Positions 62,955-64,000 of a stretch of 64,000 nucleotides of DNA are shown here, one piece after another. The stretch is taken from the NCBI GenBank assembly GCA_030549775.1, contig CM060181.1:51714218-51778217 (forward strand). The letters are read 5' to 3'. A model generated the notes under the pieces. The model was not told the origin of the DNA and did not search any database. It saw nothing but the letters and a program-made list of their open reading frames with translations. Both the position numbers and the translations under genes were made by a program. This DNA is from Tamarix chinensis (lineage: Eukaryota; Streptophyta; Magnoliopsida; Caryophyllales; Tamaricaceae). Within the stretch, counting starts at the first letter, position 1, and every line of letters starts with the position of its first letter.

Positions 62955-64000
62955 TGAGTAAATATTTTTACATATTTTATATCCTTTTAATCTAAGTTTT
63001 TGATATTTTATTTGAATAACATATGATAATAAATATAATTTTGTGCTTAAGTGCTAATAATATCATATATTTAATTATTTGAGCTAAAATGATATAAAAT
63101 GAGTGGGTTTAAAGTATAAGATTATTTATTAATTCTTCTAATGGTATTTTGTAGGTAAAATAAAAAAAATATTAAGGTTTTGGGTCATTTGGACCAAAGG
63201 TCCCAAGGATCAAGGATCAAATACCAAATAAAGCATCCAAAAGAGGCCCATTTGGAAAGAAAAAAATTATAAAAGGCAGTGGGACAGAGAAAAGAAATCT
63301 AAAACTGTTTATTTTATATGAAAATTTATAATTTTTGATTTGAATAAATTGCTAAATTTTCATCCATATTTATTTTTGGTTATTTCTTTCTCTATTTTTA
63401 ATATATATGTTTTTATATTTTATTTATTTATTATGAATGGCTAAATACTTATTACTAGGGAATAGATTGAAACCTTAGATTATAGTTTGAGATATCATAT
63501 TAATTTTCTTTGTTTCATGTGATTGTCATTTAACTCCACCTTAATATCAATCATTTATATATATGTGATTCTATCAAGTATCATTTATATGGTGCATGTC
63601 TTTTCATAGCTTCTTTAAAGTAATAGTATGTAAGATTTTATGCTTGTTAGGTGAGTATATGAATATTATAGAGCTCATATGTATAAATTGTAGCTATATT
63701 AGATAACAATTCACCTAATAGTTTTGTGACTCTAATAGGAGTAGTGGAATATTTAGATACATGTGGGTTAAAGGAGAGGAATACAACTACACATGTTTGA
63801 TTTACAATTATGGGTACTTATACTAACATTCTTCCACTTGTGCTTACTACTTTAAATCTAGTTAAATACAGGAGACGCTTATTGCGACTATGCTACTAGC
63901 ATTTAATAGAATTTCATATTGGTGATTTGTTGTATTAATTATTTTAGGGAAGTAATATGAGGTGTATGTACCTGCTTTTGGCTTGTAACTCAATCAGTCT
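62955..64000 (+). repeat. 3' LTR of the Athila-type element, cut by the window edge
   Basis: Begins TGAGTAAATATTTTTACA right after a purine-rich tract. It parallels 40451-40762 and 48209-49200 of the 5' LTR and the solo copies at 5340 and 10618. The last several hundred bases of the LTR lie beyond the window. Confidence 0.88.

Larger units (their letters stand above)
40451..64000 (+). mobile_element. Athila-type Ty3/gypsy element with two large insertions (runs off the right edge)
   Basis: The 5' LTR is 40451-49619 with a 7.4-kb gypsy element inside. The leader and start of gag are 49620-50241, followed by a 5.17-kb solo LTR, then gag, protease, reverse transcriptase, RNase H and integrase (55420-60957). 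A non-coding 3' region of about 2 kb precedes the 3' LTR from 62955. The pol region resembles Athila polyproteins in its protease (LGRPF motif) and integrase tail (GKACHPP...). A long pol-to-LTR stretch and LTRs of about 1.7-1.9 kb also fit. Stops and shifts throughout show it is dead. I did not recognise an env-like ORF. Confidence 0.83.

Overview
This is nuclear DNA from a flowering plant, probably a dicot. It holds a single host gene with many introns. Most of the rest is layered LTR retrotransposons (Ty1/copia, chromovirus-type and Athila-type Ty3/gypsy, and Cassandra with its 5S-like LTR), CACTA DNA transposons, and AT-rich filler with long trinucleotide microsatellites. Nothing in the sequence names the species.

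Positions 1-13265 form a nested block. A decayed minus-strand chromovirus (6-13260) is flanked by the perfect 5-bp duplication gttta (1-5 and 13261-13265). A decayed plus-strand copia element (about 3436-11651) split it. The copia element was then hit by two Athila-type solo LTRs in opposite orientation (5340-7218 and 8805-10618) and, inside its 3' LTR, by a 720-bp LTR-like insert (10836-11555). About 13.3-14.9 kb is featureless AT-rich DNA.

Positions 15175-22690 hold the host gene, on the minus strand. It encodes a predicted 512-residue kelch-repeat and coiled-coil protein in 13 coding exons plus one 5' untranslated exon. It resembles plant proteins annotated as ACBP4/5-like, but no acyl-CoA-binding domain is visible. 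All its splice sites are GT-AG, the phases agree and the frame is open. A 1.53-kb terminal-inverted-repeat element with an 8-bp duplication sits in one intron.

Positions 23.5-40.0 kb are transposon DNA. They include fragments and a complete 5.08-kb solo LTR of a very long LTR family, two Cassandra LTRs carrying 5S-like sequence, a CACTA element (28375-35977) holding one Cassandra LTR and the 5.08-kb LTR, and a CACTA remnant carrying a Ulp1-type (C48) cysteine protease with its catalytic residues still readable.

From 40451 past the right end runs one large Athila-type element. A 7.4-kb Ty3/gypsy element sits in its 5' LTR (40763-48203, duplication gtgga). A second complete long solo LTR of 5.17 kb sits in its gag region (50242-55414, duplication gtttc). 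Its gag carries an internal duplication, its pol is full of stops, and its 3' LTR begins at 62955 and leaves the window.

Only the kelch gene looks functional as a host protein-coding gene. The transposon genes are all broken by stops or frameshifts, apart from the short protease-domain exons. I found no clearly new biological system. The most unusual items are the 5-kb LTR family with its ordered repeat array, the GC-ended intron transposon, and the protease-bearing CACTA remnant.
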